33,780 nucleotides of DNA, taken from the NCBI GenBank assembly GCA_026393015.1, contig JAPLBA010000155.1:1-33780 (forward strand), given 5' to 3'. The notes under the pieces were generated by a model. The model had not been told where the DNA came from, ran no database searches, and worked only from the letters and a program-made list of their open reading frames with translations. A program made the translations under genes and the position numbers. The DNA is from Actinomycetota bacterium (lineage in GTDB: Bacteria > Actinomycetota > Actinomycetes > Nanopelagicales > Nanopelagicaceae). Each line of letters starts with the position of its first letter. Within the stretch, counting starts at the first letter, position 1. Of this stretch, positions 27,226 to 33,780 are shown piece by piece.

Positions 27226-28734
27226 GTGTTTGACTCACTCTCTGATCGCCTCTCGCAGACCTTTGCCACCCTTCGGGGTAAGGGGCGCTTGAGCGACAAA
27301 GATATTGAACAGACCTGCACTGAGATACGCGAAGCCCTCCTAGAAGCAGACGTTGCTCTCTCTGTGGTGAACGGTGTGGTCGAGAAAGTTCGCGAACGCT
27401 CAGTGGGCGTGCAAGTTACTCCAGGGCTGAACCCTAGCCAGCAGATCATCACCATTATTTATGAAGAACTTGTCGCGGTACTTGGTGGTGCCGCCCGGCG
27501 CATCACTCTTGCGAAGCGCCCGCCCACTGTCATCATGCTCGCTGGTTTGCAAGGTGCTGGAAAAACAACGCTTGCCGGAAAGTTGGCAATGTGGCTCAAG
27601 CGCGAAGGGCACACACCGCTCTTGGTTGCTTGTGATTTACAACGTCCGAATGCTGTTGAACAACTTGCACAAGTTGCCAAGCAAGTGGGCGTCCCAATCT
27701 TCAGTCCAGAGCCCGGCAATGGAGTCGGCGATCCCATCAAGGTTGCTCGCGACGGTGTAGAACTTGCGCGCACAAAACTTCATGACGTTGTGATCGTTGA
27801 TACTGCAGGACGTCTTGGTGTTGATGCTGAGTTAATGAATCAAGCGAGCAAGATTCGCGATGCGATTTCGCCGGATGAAATCCTCTTTGTGGTTGATGCA
27901 ATGATCGGCCAAGATGCGCTCACTACCGCAGAAGCTTTCCGCGATGGTGTGGGTTTCACTGGCGTAGTACTCACAAAGCTCGATGGTGATGCTCGCGGTG
28001 GTGCAGCGCTCTCGCTCTCATCAGTTATCGGTAAGCCCATCATGTTTGCATCGAGTGGCGAAAAACTTTCCGACTTCGATCTCTTCTATCCAGAGCGCAT
28101 GGCGCAACGAATTCTTGGCATGGGAGATGTCGCTTCGTTGGCCGAACAAGCCAAACGTGCAATCGGTGGCGATGAGATCGAAGCGATGGAAGCCAAATTC
28201 GCATCGGGCCAAGACTTCACACTGACTGACTTCTTGAAACAGATGCAGGGCCTCAAACAAATGGGCTCGATGAGCAAGATTCTCGGAATGCTTCCTGGAG
28301 CCGCAGCGATGAAGAAACAGATCGCAGATATCGATGAGGGTGAGATTGTCCGCGTCGAGGCGATTATTCAATCGATGACTCCGTCGGAACGTGAGAACCC
28401 CAAAATTCTCAACGGCTCAAGGCGTGCGCGTATCGCCCAAGGATCGGGTCGCAAGGTGAGCGAGGTGAACTCACTGATGGAGCGATTCGCCGGCGCTCAG
28501 AAGATGATGCGCCAGATGGCTAATGGCGGCATGCCGCAGTTGCCGCCGGGTATGAAGATGCCGATGGGCATGGGTGGCGCCATGGGTCAGGGGATGGGTC
28601 AGGGCATGGGTCAGGGCATGGGTCAGGGGATGGGCGCTCTTGGTGGTGGTTTTGGCGCTGGTAAGCAGACGCCACAGAAGAAGAAGTCCAAGAGCGGAAA
28701 CCCGGCAAAACGGGCGCTCGAAGAGGGTCGCTAA
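27226..28734 (+). CDS. ffh: Signal recognition particle protein Ffh
   Basis: A 502-residue protein starting at GTG. The N and G domains show GLQGAGKTT at about 107, the DLQRPNAVEQL motif, DTAGR at about 192 and LTKLDGDARGG at about 249. The Met-rich M domain (about 300-440) includes the SRP RNA-binding segment RRARIAQGSGRKVSEVN. The C-terminal tail contains repeated GMGQ units and a basic end. Ffh with 4.5S RNA binds signal sequences on the ribosome and docks with FtsY. Confidence 0.97.
   Translation: MFDSLSDRLSQTFATLRGKGRLSDKDIEQTCTEIREALLEADVALSVVNGVVEKVRERSVGVQVTPGLNPSQQIITIIYEELVAVLGGAARRITLAKRPPTVIMLAGLQGAGKTTLAGKLAMWLKREGHTPLLVACDLQRPNAVEQLAQVAKQVGVPIFSPEPGNGVGDPIKVARDGVELARTKLHDVVIVDTAGRLGVDAELMNQASKIRDAISPDEILFVVDAMIGQDALTTAEAFRDGVGFTGVVLTKLDGDARGGAALSLSSVIGKPIMFASSGEKLSDFDLFYPERMAQRILGMGDVASLAEQAKRAIGGDEIEAMEAKFASGQDFTLTDFLKQMQGLKQMGSMSKILGMLPGAAAMKKQIADIDEGEIVRVEAIIQSMTPSERENPKILNGSRRARIAQGSGRKVSEVNSLMERFAGAQKMMRQMANGGMPQLPPGMKMPMGMGGAMGQGMGQGMGQGMGQGMGALGGGFGAGKQTPQKKKSKSGNPAKRALEEGR
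28582..28629 (+). repeat. Four 12-base tandem repeats in ffh encoding MGQG
   Basis: Four consecutive 12-base units (ATGGGTCAGGGG or ATGGGTCAGGGC) encode Met-Gly-Gln-Gly in the C-terminal tail of Ffh. The units are nearly identical at the DNA level, implying recent slippage-type expansion, and copy number may vary between strains. Confidence 0.9.
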
Positions 28735-28946
28735 GCCTTTTTGACGGGATTTTCGCCCGCCAGCCCACTTGCGACCCGAGAGCGATTTCGCGCTGGGCAT
28801 CCTCGGATGGCAGACTACGGGGCGAACGCGCTCGAGTTGGCCCTCTCACCAATTCGCCGCCGATGTCCATTTAGGTATGAAGCAAGCAAGCTGTCCCCAC
28901 GGCGAAGCGAAGCAAGTGCCGCCCTAGTTTCAAGGAGATAGGCCCC
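28735..28946 (+). other. 212-base spacer between ffh and rpsP, probable rpsP promoter/leader
   Basis: The longest gap in the window. It starts with a T-run right after the ffh stop, but no GC hairpin precedes that run, so I do not call a terminator. A small perfect hairpin (AGCG, six-base loop, CGCT) and a weak CGGG/CCCG pair lie in the first 60 bases. AAGGAG at 28932-28937 is the rpsP ribosome site. No convincing small gene was found. Confidence 0.4.
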
Positions 28947-29666
28947 GTGGCCGTAAAGATCAAACTCATGCGTCTTGGAAAAATCCGCGCACCGTACTAC
29001 CGCATTGTTATTGCTGACGCTCGCAAAGCTCGCAACGGTCTCTCGATCGAAGAGGTAGGCAAGTACGCACCCACTCAAGAGCCATCGCTCATTGAGGTTA
29101 ATTCCGAGCGCGTCCAACATTGGCTCAAGACAGGTGCGCAACCTACTGAGTCTGTCATTGCGATCCTCAAGGTCACTGGTGACTGGCAGAAGTTCAAGGG
29201 TCTTCCTGGTGCAGAGGGAACGCTTCGCGTTGCACCACCAAAGCCCAGTAAGCGCGCTGCTTTTGAAGCAGCAGTAAAAGATGCAGAGAACGCACCGAAG
29301 GATGGCGCGACTACTGCTAAGAAGAAGCTCGAAGCAAAAGCCGTCAAGGCTGAAGCACCTGTCGAAGAAGTTGCAGTAGCACCAGTTGCTGAAGCACCTG
29401 TGGCCGAAGATGCACCTACTGCTGAAGTTGTTCATCTGGCTGAAGATGCACCTGTTGCTGAAGATGCTCCTGTTCCTGAAGTTGCAGCCGCGGAACCAAC
29501 TGCTGAAGAAGCACCGGTCGCTCCTGCCGAGGTAGCAGCGCCAGTTATTGACGTTGTTTCAACTTCTGATGATCAATCTGATTCGCATGATGCCGCTGCC
29601 GCTGCTGCTGCCGCTGCCGCTGTGGCGCACGCTGCCTTGAATGTCGAAGAAGGTGCTGCTGAGTGA
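28947..29666 (+). CDS. rpsP: 30S ribosomal protein S16 with long Ala/Glu/Pro tail
   Basis: A 239-residue protein starting at GTG, with AAGGAG nine bases upstream. Residues 1 to about 85 are a standard S16 ([26 protein letters not shown]). A basic stretch follows, then a long acidic tail with AEDAPV-type repeats, ten consecutive alanines and a final VEEGAAE. S16 is usually about 80-165 residues, so the tail is long even for actinobacteria. S16 binds 16S rRNA and is needed for 30S assembly; the tail is probably disordered and exposed. The stop overlaps the khpA start (GTGA). Confidence 0.95.
   Translation: MAVKIKLMRLGKIRAPYYRIVIADARKARNGLSIEEVGKYAPTQEPSLIEVNSERVQHWLKTGAQPTESVIAILKVTGDWQKFKGLPGAEGTLRVAPPKPSKRAAFEAAVKDAENAPKDGATTAKKKLEAKAVKAEAPVEEVAVAPVAEAPVAEDAPTAEVVHLAEDAPVAEDAPVPEVAAAEPTAEEAPVAPAEVAAPVIDVVSTSDDQSDSHDAAAAAAAAAAVAHAALNVEEGAAE
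29439..29474 (+). repeat. 18-base tandem repeat in the rpsP tail (AEDAPV twice)
   Basis: Two adjacent 18-base units, 29439-29456 and 29457-29474, differ at one base and encode AEDAPV. A further diverged copy lies at 29403-29420. Confidence 0.8.
29592..29621 (+). repeat. Ten-codon polyalanine tract in rpsP
   Basis: Thirty bases of mixed GCC and GCT codons encode ten alanines in a row near the end of S16. Mixed codon use makes it less slippage-prone than a pure repeat. Confidence 0.85.
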
Positions 29667-29914
29667 TTGAGGACGCCCTCTCTCACTTGGTCAAGGGCAT
29701 CGTCGACAATCCCGACGATGTCACTGTGACCGACCGCAATGGTCGTCGCGGTCGCACTCTTGAAGTTCGCGTGCATCCAGAAGACCTTGGCCGAGTAATC
29801 GGACGTAATGGTCGCACTGCAAAGGCCCTTCGCACTGTCATCGTCGCACTTGGCGGTGAGAGCGTTCGCGTTGATCTAGTCGACGTGGACGGCGGCAAGT
29901 CGCGTCCTGAGTAA
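29663..29914 (+). CDS. khpA: KH-domain RNA-binding protein KhpA
   Basis: An 83-residue protein starting at GTG that overlaps the rpsP stop by four bases. It is essentially a single KH domain with the RNA-binding GxxG loop as [13 protein letters not shown]. KhpA-type proteins, encoded between rpsP and rimM, bind many RNAs and in Gram-positives act with KhpB/Jag on cell-envelope genes. Which RNAs it binds here is unknown. Confidence 0.92.
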   Translation: MIEDALSHLVKGIVDNPDDVTVTDRNGRRGRTLEVRVHPEDLGRVIGRNGRTAKALRTVIVALGGESVRVDLVDVDGGKSRPE

Positions 29915-29924
29915 CACCAGCACG

Positions 29925-30431
29925 ATGCTCCTCGTGGTCGCGCGCGTAGGTCGCGCACACGGTCTCAAAGGAGAAGCAACAGTAGAGCTGCGCACCGATG
30001 ATCCAGATTCACGTCTGGCTGTCGGTGCGAAACTCTTTACTGACCCAGATCAAGGCCAAGTCACGATTGCCCGCGCACGTTTTCACTCCGGCACCATGCT
30101 GCTCACTTTTGAAGGATTTGAAGATCGAACTCAAGTGGAGCGCTTGCGTAACACGCTCCTATTGGCTGAGGTAGATATTGATGCGCCCGGCGAAGACGAA
30201 GATGATTTCCACGATTATCAATTGATCGATGCACGTGTGGAATTAGAAGATGGCACCCATGTAGGGGTCATTCGCGAGGTGCTCCATCTGCCCGCACAGG
30301 ATCTCTTGGCAATTGACCGCGAAGGAATGGATGAACTTCTCATTCCCTTCGTTCGAGAATTAGTTCCGGTAGTGGACACTAAAGCCAGGCGAGTAGTAAT
30401 TACTCCGCCAGTAGGGATGATGGAGGCGTAA
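29925..30431 (+). CDS. rimM: Ribosome maturation factor RimM
   Basis: A 168-residue protein with the RimM N-terminal domain ([23 protein letters not shown]) and a C-terminal PRC-barrel ([27 protein letters not shown], then [14 protein letters not shown]). RimM helps assemble the 30S head and binds S19. The stop and the trmD start share a base (TAATG), indicating tight coupling. Length is usual for the family. Confidence 0.95.
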   Translation: MLLVVARVGRAHGLKGEATVELRTDDPDSRLAVGAKLFTDPDQGQVTIARARFHSGTMLLTFEGFEDRTQVERLRNTLLLAEVDIDAPGEDEDDFHDYQLIDARVELEDGTHVGVIREVLHLPAQDLLAIDREGMDELLIPFVRELVPVVDTKARRVVITPPVGMMEA

Positions 30432-31144
30432 TGCGTATCGACGTTATTTCCATCTTCCCGGAGTACTTAGAGCCACTCTCGCTCTCGTTGCTAGGCAAAG
30501 CGCAGAGCAAGAGCGTGCTCGAGATCAATATTCATAATTTGCGCGATCACACGAGCGATGCCCACCACACTGTCGATGACACTCCTTACGGTGGCGGTGC
30601 TGGCATGGTGATGTTGCCAGAGCCGTGGGGCGAAGCAATTGATGCGTTACTGGCAAGTGTCACCGACGGCACCCGAGCTACCTTGATCTTCACCACCCCT
30701 GCGGGCGCGCTCTTCCATCAACGTCGGGCGGAAACCCTTGCTCTTACCGAGTGGCTGATCTTTGCTTGTGGGCGCTACGAAGGGATCGATGCTCGGGTAG
30801 CAGAGCACTTCGCCACTCGCCCCGAAATCTATGAAGTCCTCGAACTTTCGCTGGGGGATTATGTGCTCAATGGCGGCGAGGTAGCGGCGATGGCCATTAT
30901 CGAGGCGGTCGCCCGCCTCCTTCCTGGAGTGATTGGGAATCCCGACTCACTATCGGAGGAGTCCCACGGAACCTCGGGACTCTTGGAAGCCCCTGCCTTT
31001 ACCAAGCCAGCAATATGGCGCGGCCTTGAAGTTCCCGCCCTGCTCCGCGAGGGCAACCACGGCAAGATTGCAGAGTGGCGCTCGGCGCAAGCCGTAGAGC
31101 GCACGCGAGCTGTCAGGCCGGATCTCCTCCCCGAGGAGGGGTAA
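30431..31144 (+). CDS. trmD: tRNA (guanine37-N1)-methyltransferase TrmD
   Basis: A 237-residue SPOUT methyltransferase beginning [16 protein letters not shown]. Visible motifs are [13 protein letters not shown], the SAM-binding [14 protein letters not shown], and the knot segment [16 protein letters not shown]. TrmD methylates G37 of tRNAs reading CNN codons, preventing frameshifts. It lies in the classic rpsP-rimM-trmD-rplS order; an lppW-like gene that I remember after trmD in mycobacteria is absent. Confidence 0.96.
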   Translation: MRIDVISIFPEYLEPLSLSLLGKAQSKSVLEINIHNLRDHTSDAHHTVDDTPYGGGAGMVMLPEPWGEAIDALLASVTDGTRATLIFTTPAGALFHQRRAETLALTEWLIFACGRYEGIDARVAEHFATRPEIYEVLELSLGDYVLNGGEVAAMAIIEAVARLLPGVIGNPDSLSEESHGTSGLLEAPAFTKPAIWRGLEVPALLREGNHGKIAEWRSAQAVERTRAVRPDLLPEEG

Positions 31145-31147
31145 AAC

Positions 31148-31163
31148 ACCCCGATTGTGGGGT
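31148..31163 (+). other. Small hairpin between trmD and rplS
   Basis: ACCCC, a six-base loop and GGGGT form a five-pair stem just after the trmD stop, in the 96-base gap before rplS. No T-run follows, so it is not a standard intrinsic terminator. It could protect or separate mRNA segments; function is unknown. Confidence 0.3.
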
Positions 31164-31240
31164 AGACGAGGGTCTGTGGCAGACTAAGCGGGCTCCGGGG
31201 GAATCATCCCGAGCGCCTCATTTCGAAGTAAGGACCGATC

Positions 31241-31804
31241 ATGCACGTACTCGACGCGGTTGACGCCGCCACCCTCCGTTCTGGCATCCCGGCATTTCGC
31301 TCGGGCGATGAACTCAAGGTTCACGTGCGTGTTATCGAAGGTACCAAGAGCCGTATCCAGGTCTTCCAAGGCGTCGTCATTCGTCGCTCGGGTTCTGGCG
31401 CTCGCGAAACTTTCACGATTCGCAAGGTCTCTTACGGCGTCGGCGTAGAGCGCACCTTCCCAGTGCACACTCCGGTCATCGAGAAGTTTGAAATCGTTCG
31501 CCGCGGAGATGTTCGCCGCGCGAAGCTTTACTACCTCCGCGATCTTCGTGGCAAGGCTGCCAAGATCCGCGAGCGTCGTGGCCAAGATGGGCTCTTCATC
31601 GAAGAAACCGTGATGGAGACTCCAATCATTGCTGCCGCTGTAGTTGCCCCTGTGGTTACTGAGGCTGTGGCCCCTGTAGTTACTGAGGCTGTAGTGGAAG
31701 CTCCTGCCGTGCACGAAGAAGTGCAAGCAGAAACACCAACAGTTGAGGCACCAGTAGCAGAAGCTGCTGCACCTGCCGCGGCTGCTGAAGAACCCACTGC
31801 GTAA
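31241..31804 (+). CDS. rplS: 50S ribosomal protein L19 with Ala/Val/Glu/Pro tail
   Basis: A 187-residue protein. Residues 1 to about 115 are standard L19 ([61 protein letters not shown]). The remaining 70 residues or so are a low-complexity tail of Ala, Val, Pro, Thr and Glu, including a tandem APVVTEAV unit, similar in style to the S16 tail. L19 sits at the subunit interface. A TAAGGA before ATG serves as the ribosome site. Confidence 0.95.
   Translation: MHVLDAVDAATLRSGIPAFRSGDELKVHVRVIEGTKSRIQVFQGVVIRRSGSGARETFTIRKVSYGVGVERTFPVHTPVIEKFEIVRRGDVRRAKLYYLRDLRGKAAKIRERRGQDGLFIEETVMETPIIAAAVVAPVVTEAVAPVVTEAVVEAPAVHEEVQAETPTVEAPVAEAAAPAAAAEEPTA
31646..31693 (+). repeat. 24-base tandem repeat in the rplS tail
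   Basis: Two adjacent 24-base units, 31646-31669 and 31670-31693, are nearly identical and encode the eight-residue unit APVVTEAV in the tail of L19. The period is a multiple of three, so frame is kept. Confidence 0.85.
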
Positions 31805-31842
31805 TCTCACCAATATTTCGAATTTCGCCAGCTGACGCGCAC

Positions 31843-31848
31843 TAGTAT
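31843..31848 (+). promoter_or_regulatory. -10 element (TAGTAT) for leaderless lepB
   Basis: TAGTAT fits TAnnnT and ends seven bases before the lepB GTG at 31856; the 51-base gap after rplS has no Shine-Dalgarno at the right distance. It would give lepB-rnhB a promoter independent of rplS. Confidence 0.45.
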
Positions 31849-31855
31849 CTTCCCT

Positions 31856-32539
31856 GTGAGGCTACCTTTTAAAGTACCTGCTAAAGGCTCGCTCCTTCGC
31901 GAAATTCCCGTTCTCATTGTGACCGCAATTGTCATCTCGGTGGTCCTTAAGGCCTTTCTCATTCAAGCGTTCTACATCCCTTCGGGTTCGATGGAGAACA
32001 CCTTGCGGATTAATGATCGTGTCATCGTCAATAAGCTCGGGATGCACCTAGGCGATATAGGCCGAGGCGATGTAGTGGTCTTCAAGGATCCAGGTGGTTG
32101 GTTGCCAGAGCCTTACGTCTCAGATGAAGTGAGCTTTGGACAACGTATTAAGAATGGTTTTGTTGCGATTGGTTTACTTCCAGATCCGGCTGACCAAGAT
32201 TTAATCAAACGGACCATCGGAGTAGCCGGAGATACAGTCAAGTGTTGCGATAAGCAAGGTCGCCTCAGTGTGAATGGAGTTCCCATCGACGAGAAGTACA
32301 TCTATCCCGGAAATACTCCGAGTGACCTGGCTTTCGAAGTAAAAGTTCCCAAGGGCAGCATCTGGGTAATGGGTGATCATCGAGGTGCGAGTGAAGACTC
32401 GCGCTATCACCAAGAAGATCCCCGCAAGGGAATGGTTCCTCTTGACGACGTGATTGGGCGCGCGGTGGCCGTTATATGGCCGGTGGGTAACGCTAAAACC
32501 CTTCAGCGTCCGGAAGTTCTTACTAACATCAAGCCGTGA
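31856..32539 (+). CDS. lepB: Type I signal peptidase
   Basis: A 227-residue protein starting at GTG. A basic N-terminus is followed by one transmembrane helix at about residues 17-38. The catalytic serine is Ser45 in IPSGSMENTL, the general-base lysine is Lys118 in LIKRTIGVAGD, and box E is GDHRGASEDSRY. The active site faces outside, where it cleaves signal peptides from exported proteins such as the VWA and Ig-repeat proteins in this window. The stop overlaps the rnhB start (GTGA). Confidence 0.97.
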   Translation: MRLPFKVPAKGSLLREIPVLIVTAIVISVVLKAFLIQAFYIPSGSMENTLRINDRVIVNKLGMHLGDIGRGDVVVFKDPGGWLPEPYVSDEVSFGQRIKNGFVAIGLLPDPADQDLIKRTIGVAGDTVKCCDKQGRLSVNGVPIDEKYIYPGNTPSDLAFEVKVPKGSIWVMGDHRGASEDSRYHQEDPRKGMVPLDDVIGRAVAVIWPVGNAKTLQRPEVLTNIKP

Positions 32540-33141
32540 TCGCTCCGGAAGTCTCGCTCGAGGGCATTGGCTTCTCTCGCATTGCTGGAGTTGATGAAGC
32601 GGGACGCGGTGCATGTGCCGGCCCCTTGGTCATTGCTGCAGTCATACTTCCGCGATCAGATTCCGGCGTTGATCTCTCTGAATGTGTCGACTCCAAGTCC
32701 TTAAGCGAGGAAGAGCGCGAACATCGATTTGATCGCCTGCGAGAAGTTGCGCTGGCCTACTCCATCATCGAAGTGCCAGCGACCGAGATTGATGAAGTCG
32801 GATTGCACATCTCGAATTTGACGGGAATGCGCCGCGCACTCTCCACATTAGATCCCGCAGCTGATTATGCGCTCACTGATGGGTATGCGATCGACGGGCT
32901 CACGGTTCCCAACCTTGCTGTGTGGAAGGGCGACAGTGTGTCGAGGTCAATCGGAGCGGCTTCCATTCTGGCGAAAGTCACGAGAGATCGAATCATGCGC
33001 ACATTAGCTATTGAATATCCTCAGTACGGTTTAGAGATTCATAAGGGATATGTCACCGCTGCTCACACATCTGCGCTGCTTACTCACGGTCCGTCAAATA
33101 TTCACCGCTTCTCCTTTGCAAATATTGCCGCGCTTTCGTAA
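32536..33141 (+). CDS. rnhB: Ribonuclease HII
   Basis: A 201-residue protein starting at GTG, overlapping lepB by four bases. The signature GVDEAGRGACAGPLV supplies the first acidic pair; a later Asp in DYALTDGY and the ASILAKVTRDR motif complete the active region. RNase HII removes ribonucleotides from DNA and RNA primers. The lepB-rnhB-yraN-comM order is typical of actinobacteria. Confidence 0.96.
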   Translation: MIAPEVSLEGIGFSRIAGVDEAGRGACAGPLVIAAVILPRSDSGVDLSECVDSKSLSEEEREHRFDRLREVALAYSIIEVPATEIDEVGLHISNLTGMRRALSTLDPAADYALTDGYAIDGLTVPNLAVWKGDSVSRSIGAASILAKVTRDRIMRTLAIEYPQYGLEIHKGYVTAAHTSALLTHGPSNIHRFSFANIAALS

Positions 33142-33201
33142 TTGCTCCACAGCACGCGCCGCCTCCAAGCTACCTTCGATTGCCTCCGTCATCCTGCCCA
33201 G

Positions 33202-33546
33202 GTGAATCAAGCGACTGGAAAACGCGGAGAAGATTTAGCTGCTCGCTTCCTCGAGGCTGCCGGCATGGTCATTCTGGAACGGAATTGGCGGTGTGCTGCG
33301 GGGGAGTTGGATCTCGTAGTGCGAGATGGCGAAGCAATCGTTGCAGTCGAGGTGAAGACGCGCACCACTTCGCGCGCAGGACATCCGCTTGAGGCGATCA
33401 CTCCAGTGAAATTACATCGGCTACACATCCTCCTTCGTGCATGGGTTGCAGAGCGCGAGATGCGTAGGTATCAGCGACTGCGCGTGGATGGGGTAGCAAT
33501 CACTCTGCTTCCCAAACTCTTTATCGACTATCGAAAAGGAATTTGA
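33202..33546 (+). CDS. YraN / UPF0102 family nuclease-like protein
   Basis: With start GTG 33202 the protein is 114 residues (MNQATGKRGEDLAARFLEAAG). An in-frame TTG at 33142, directly after the rnhB stop, would add 20 residues that do not look like the family, and neither start has a clear ribosome site. The endonuclease-like core is GELDLVVRDGEAIVAVEVKTR, with the Asp and ExK of a PD-(D/E)xK fold. Function is not established; the constant neighbourhood of rnhB and comM hints at DNA processing. Confidence 0.88.
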   Translation: MNQATGKRGEDLAARFLEAAGMVILERNWRCAAGELDLVVRDGEAIVAVEVKTRTTSRAGHPLEAITPVKLHRLHILLRAWVAEREMRRYQRLRVDGVAITLLPKLFIDYRKGI

Positions 33547-33547
33547 T

Positions 33548-33780
33548 ATGGCGCTAGCGAAGATCTATTCGATCGCTCTTCTAGGTGTGGCTGGCCATGT
33601 AGTGGAAGTGGAAGCAGATATTGCCGATGGGGTGCCAGCTTTTAATTTGCTGGGCCTTCCCGACGCCGCATTGTCAGAGTCGCGCGATCGCGTGCGTTCT
33701 GCACTCATTAACTCCGGTGAAGGGTGGCCGAATAAGCGCACCACGGTTGCCCTCTCGCCGGCCTCGCTTCCCAAACGAGG
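33548..33780 (+). CDS. Mg-chelatase-like AAA ATPase ComM/YifB, 3' end outside the window
   Basis: Opens at ATG 33548 one base after the yraN stop, with AAAAGGA seven bases before it, and runs off the window after 77 codons. The sequence KIYSIALLGVAGHVVEVEADIADGVPAFNLLGLPD is quoted in parts: IALLGVAGHVVEVEADI, GVPAFNLLGLPD and TTVALSPASLPK are hallmark N-terminal motifs of the YifB/ComM family, an N-terminal domain before the AAA ATPase. ComM helps branch migration in natural transformation in Gram-negatives. Confidence 0.92.
   Translation, partial: MALAKIYSIALLGVAGHVVEVEADIADGVPAFNLLGLPDAALSESRDRVRSALINSGEGWPNKRTTVALSPASLPKR

Noticed and set aside
28735-28765. Intrinsic terminator after ffh
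   Set aside because: There is a T-run directly after the stop, but no stable hairpin precedes it; the nearby CGGG/CCCG pair follows the T-run.
28815-29435. Minus-strand frame of 206 codons over the rpsP leader and gene
   Set aside because: Cys/Leu/Phe-rich translation opposite the repeat-rich rpsP tail, no known domain, most of it overlaps rpsP.
31148-31163. Intrinsic terminator after trmD
   Set aside because: A five-pair hairpin is present but no T-run follows.

Overview
The window looks like a chromosomal segment of an actinobacterium (Actinomycetota) of moderate G+C content. The right two-thirds (about 12.8-33.8 kb) carries a gene order I recognise from actinobacterial chromosomes such as Mycobacterium tuberculosis: rpmB / DAK2-domain gene / recG / rsmD / coaD / DivIVA-like / DUF177 / rpmF / rnc / mutM / smc / ftsY / amtB / glnB / ffh / rpsP / khpA / rimM / trmD / rplS / lepB / rnhB / yraN / comM. 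The secreted-protein style and modest G+C would fit a streamlined freshwater lineage such as Nanopelagicales, but that placement is a guess from memory.

The left third (1-12.7 kb) is accessory. Five tightly packed plus-strand genes appear to form one operon: a DUF805 membrane protein (cut by the window edge), a small three-helix membrane protein, a secreted and membrane-anchored von Willebrand factor A (VWA) protein, a giant tubulin/FtsZ-like GTPase of 1161 residues, and a 1041-residue coiled-coil protein with two transmembrane helices. The last two proteins end in the same five residues, EDRLS, written with different codons, which suggests a shared functional tail. This looks like an uncharacterised envelope or membrane-remodelling machine and is the best candidate for an undescribed system here. 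Convergent to it, with overlapping stop codons, lies a secreted Ig-repeat protein gene split by an in-frame TAG inside one of its repeats.

The core region handles translation (rpmB, rpmF, rpsP, rplS, rimM, trmD, rsmD, rnc), signal-recognition-particle secretion (ftsY, ffh, lepB), chromosome maintenance (recG, mutM, smc, rnhB), CoA synthesis (coaD) and nitrogen sensing (amtB, glnB). The glnD gene that often follows glnB in actinobacteria is absent. Several starts lack a Shine-Dalgarno and sit 6-7 bases downstream of a TAnnnT hexamer, suggesting leaderless transcripts; in two cases the stop codon of the preceding gene forms the first half of that hexamer. S16 and L19 both carry unusually long Ala/Val/Glu/Pro-rich tails.

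No tRNA, rRNA, CRISPR array, insertion sequence or phage gene was seen. No gap between genes exceeds 300 bases; the longest (212 bases) precedes rpsP.
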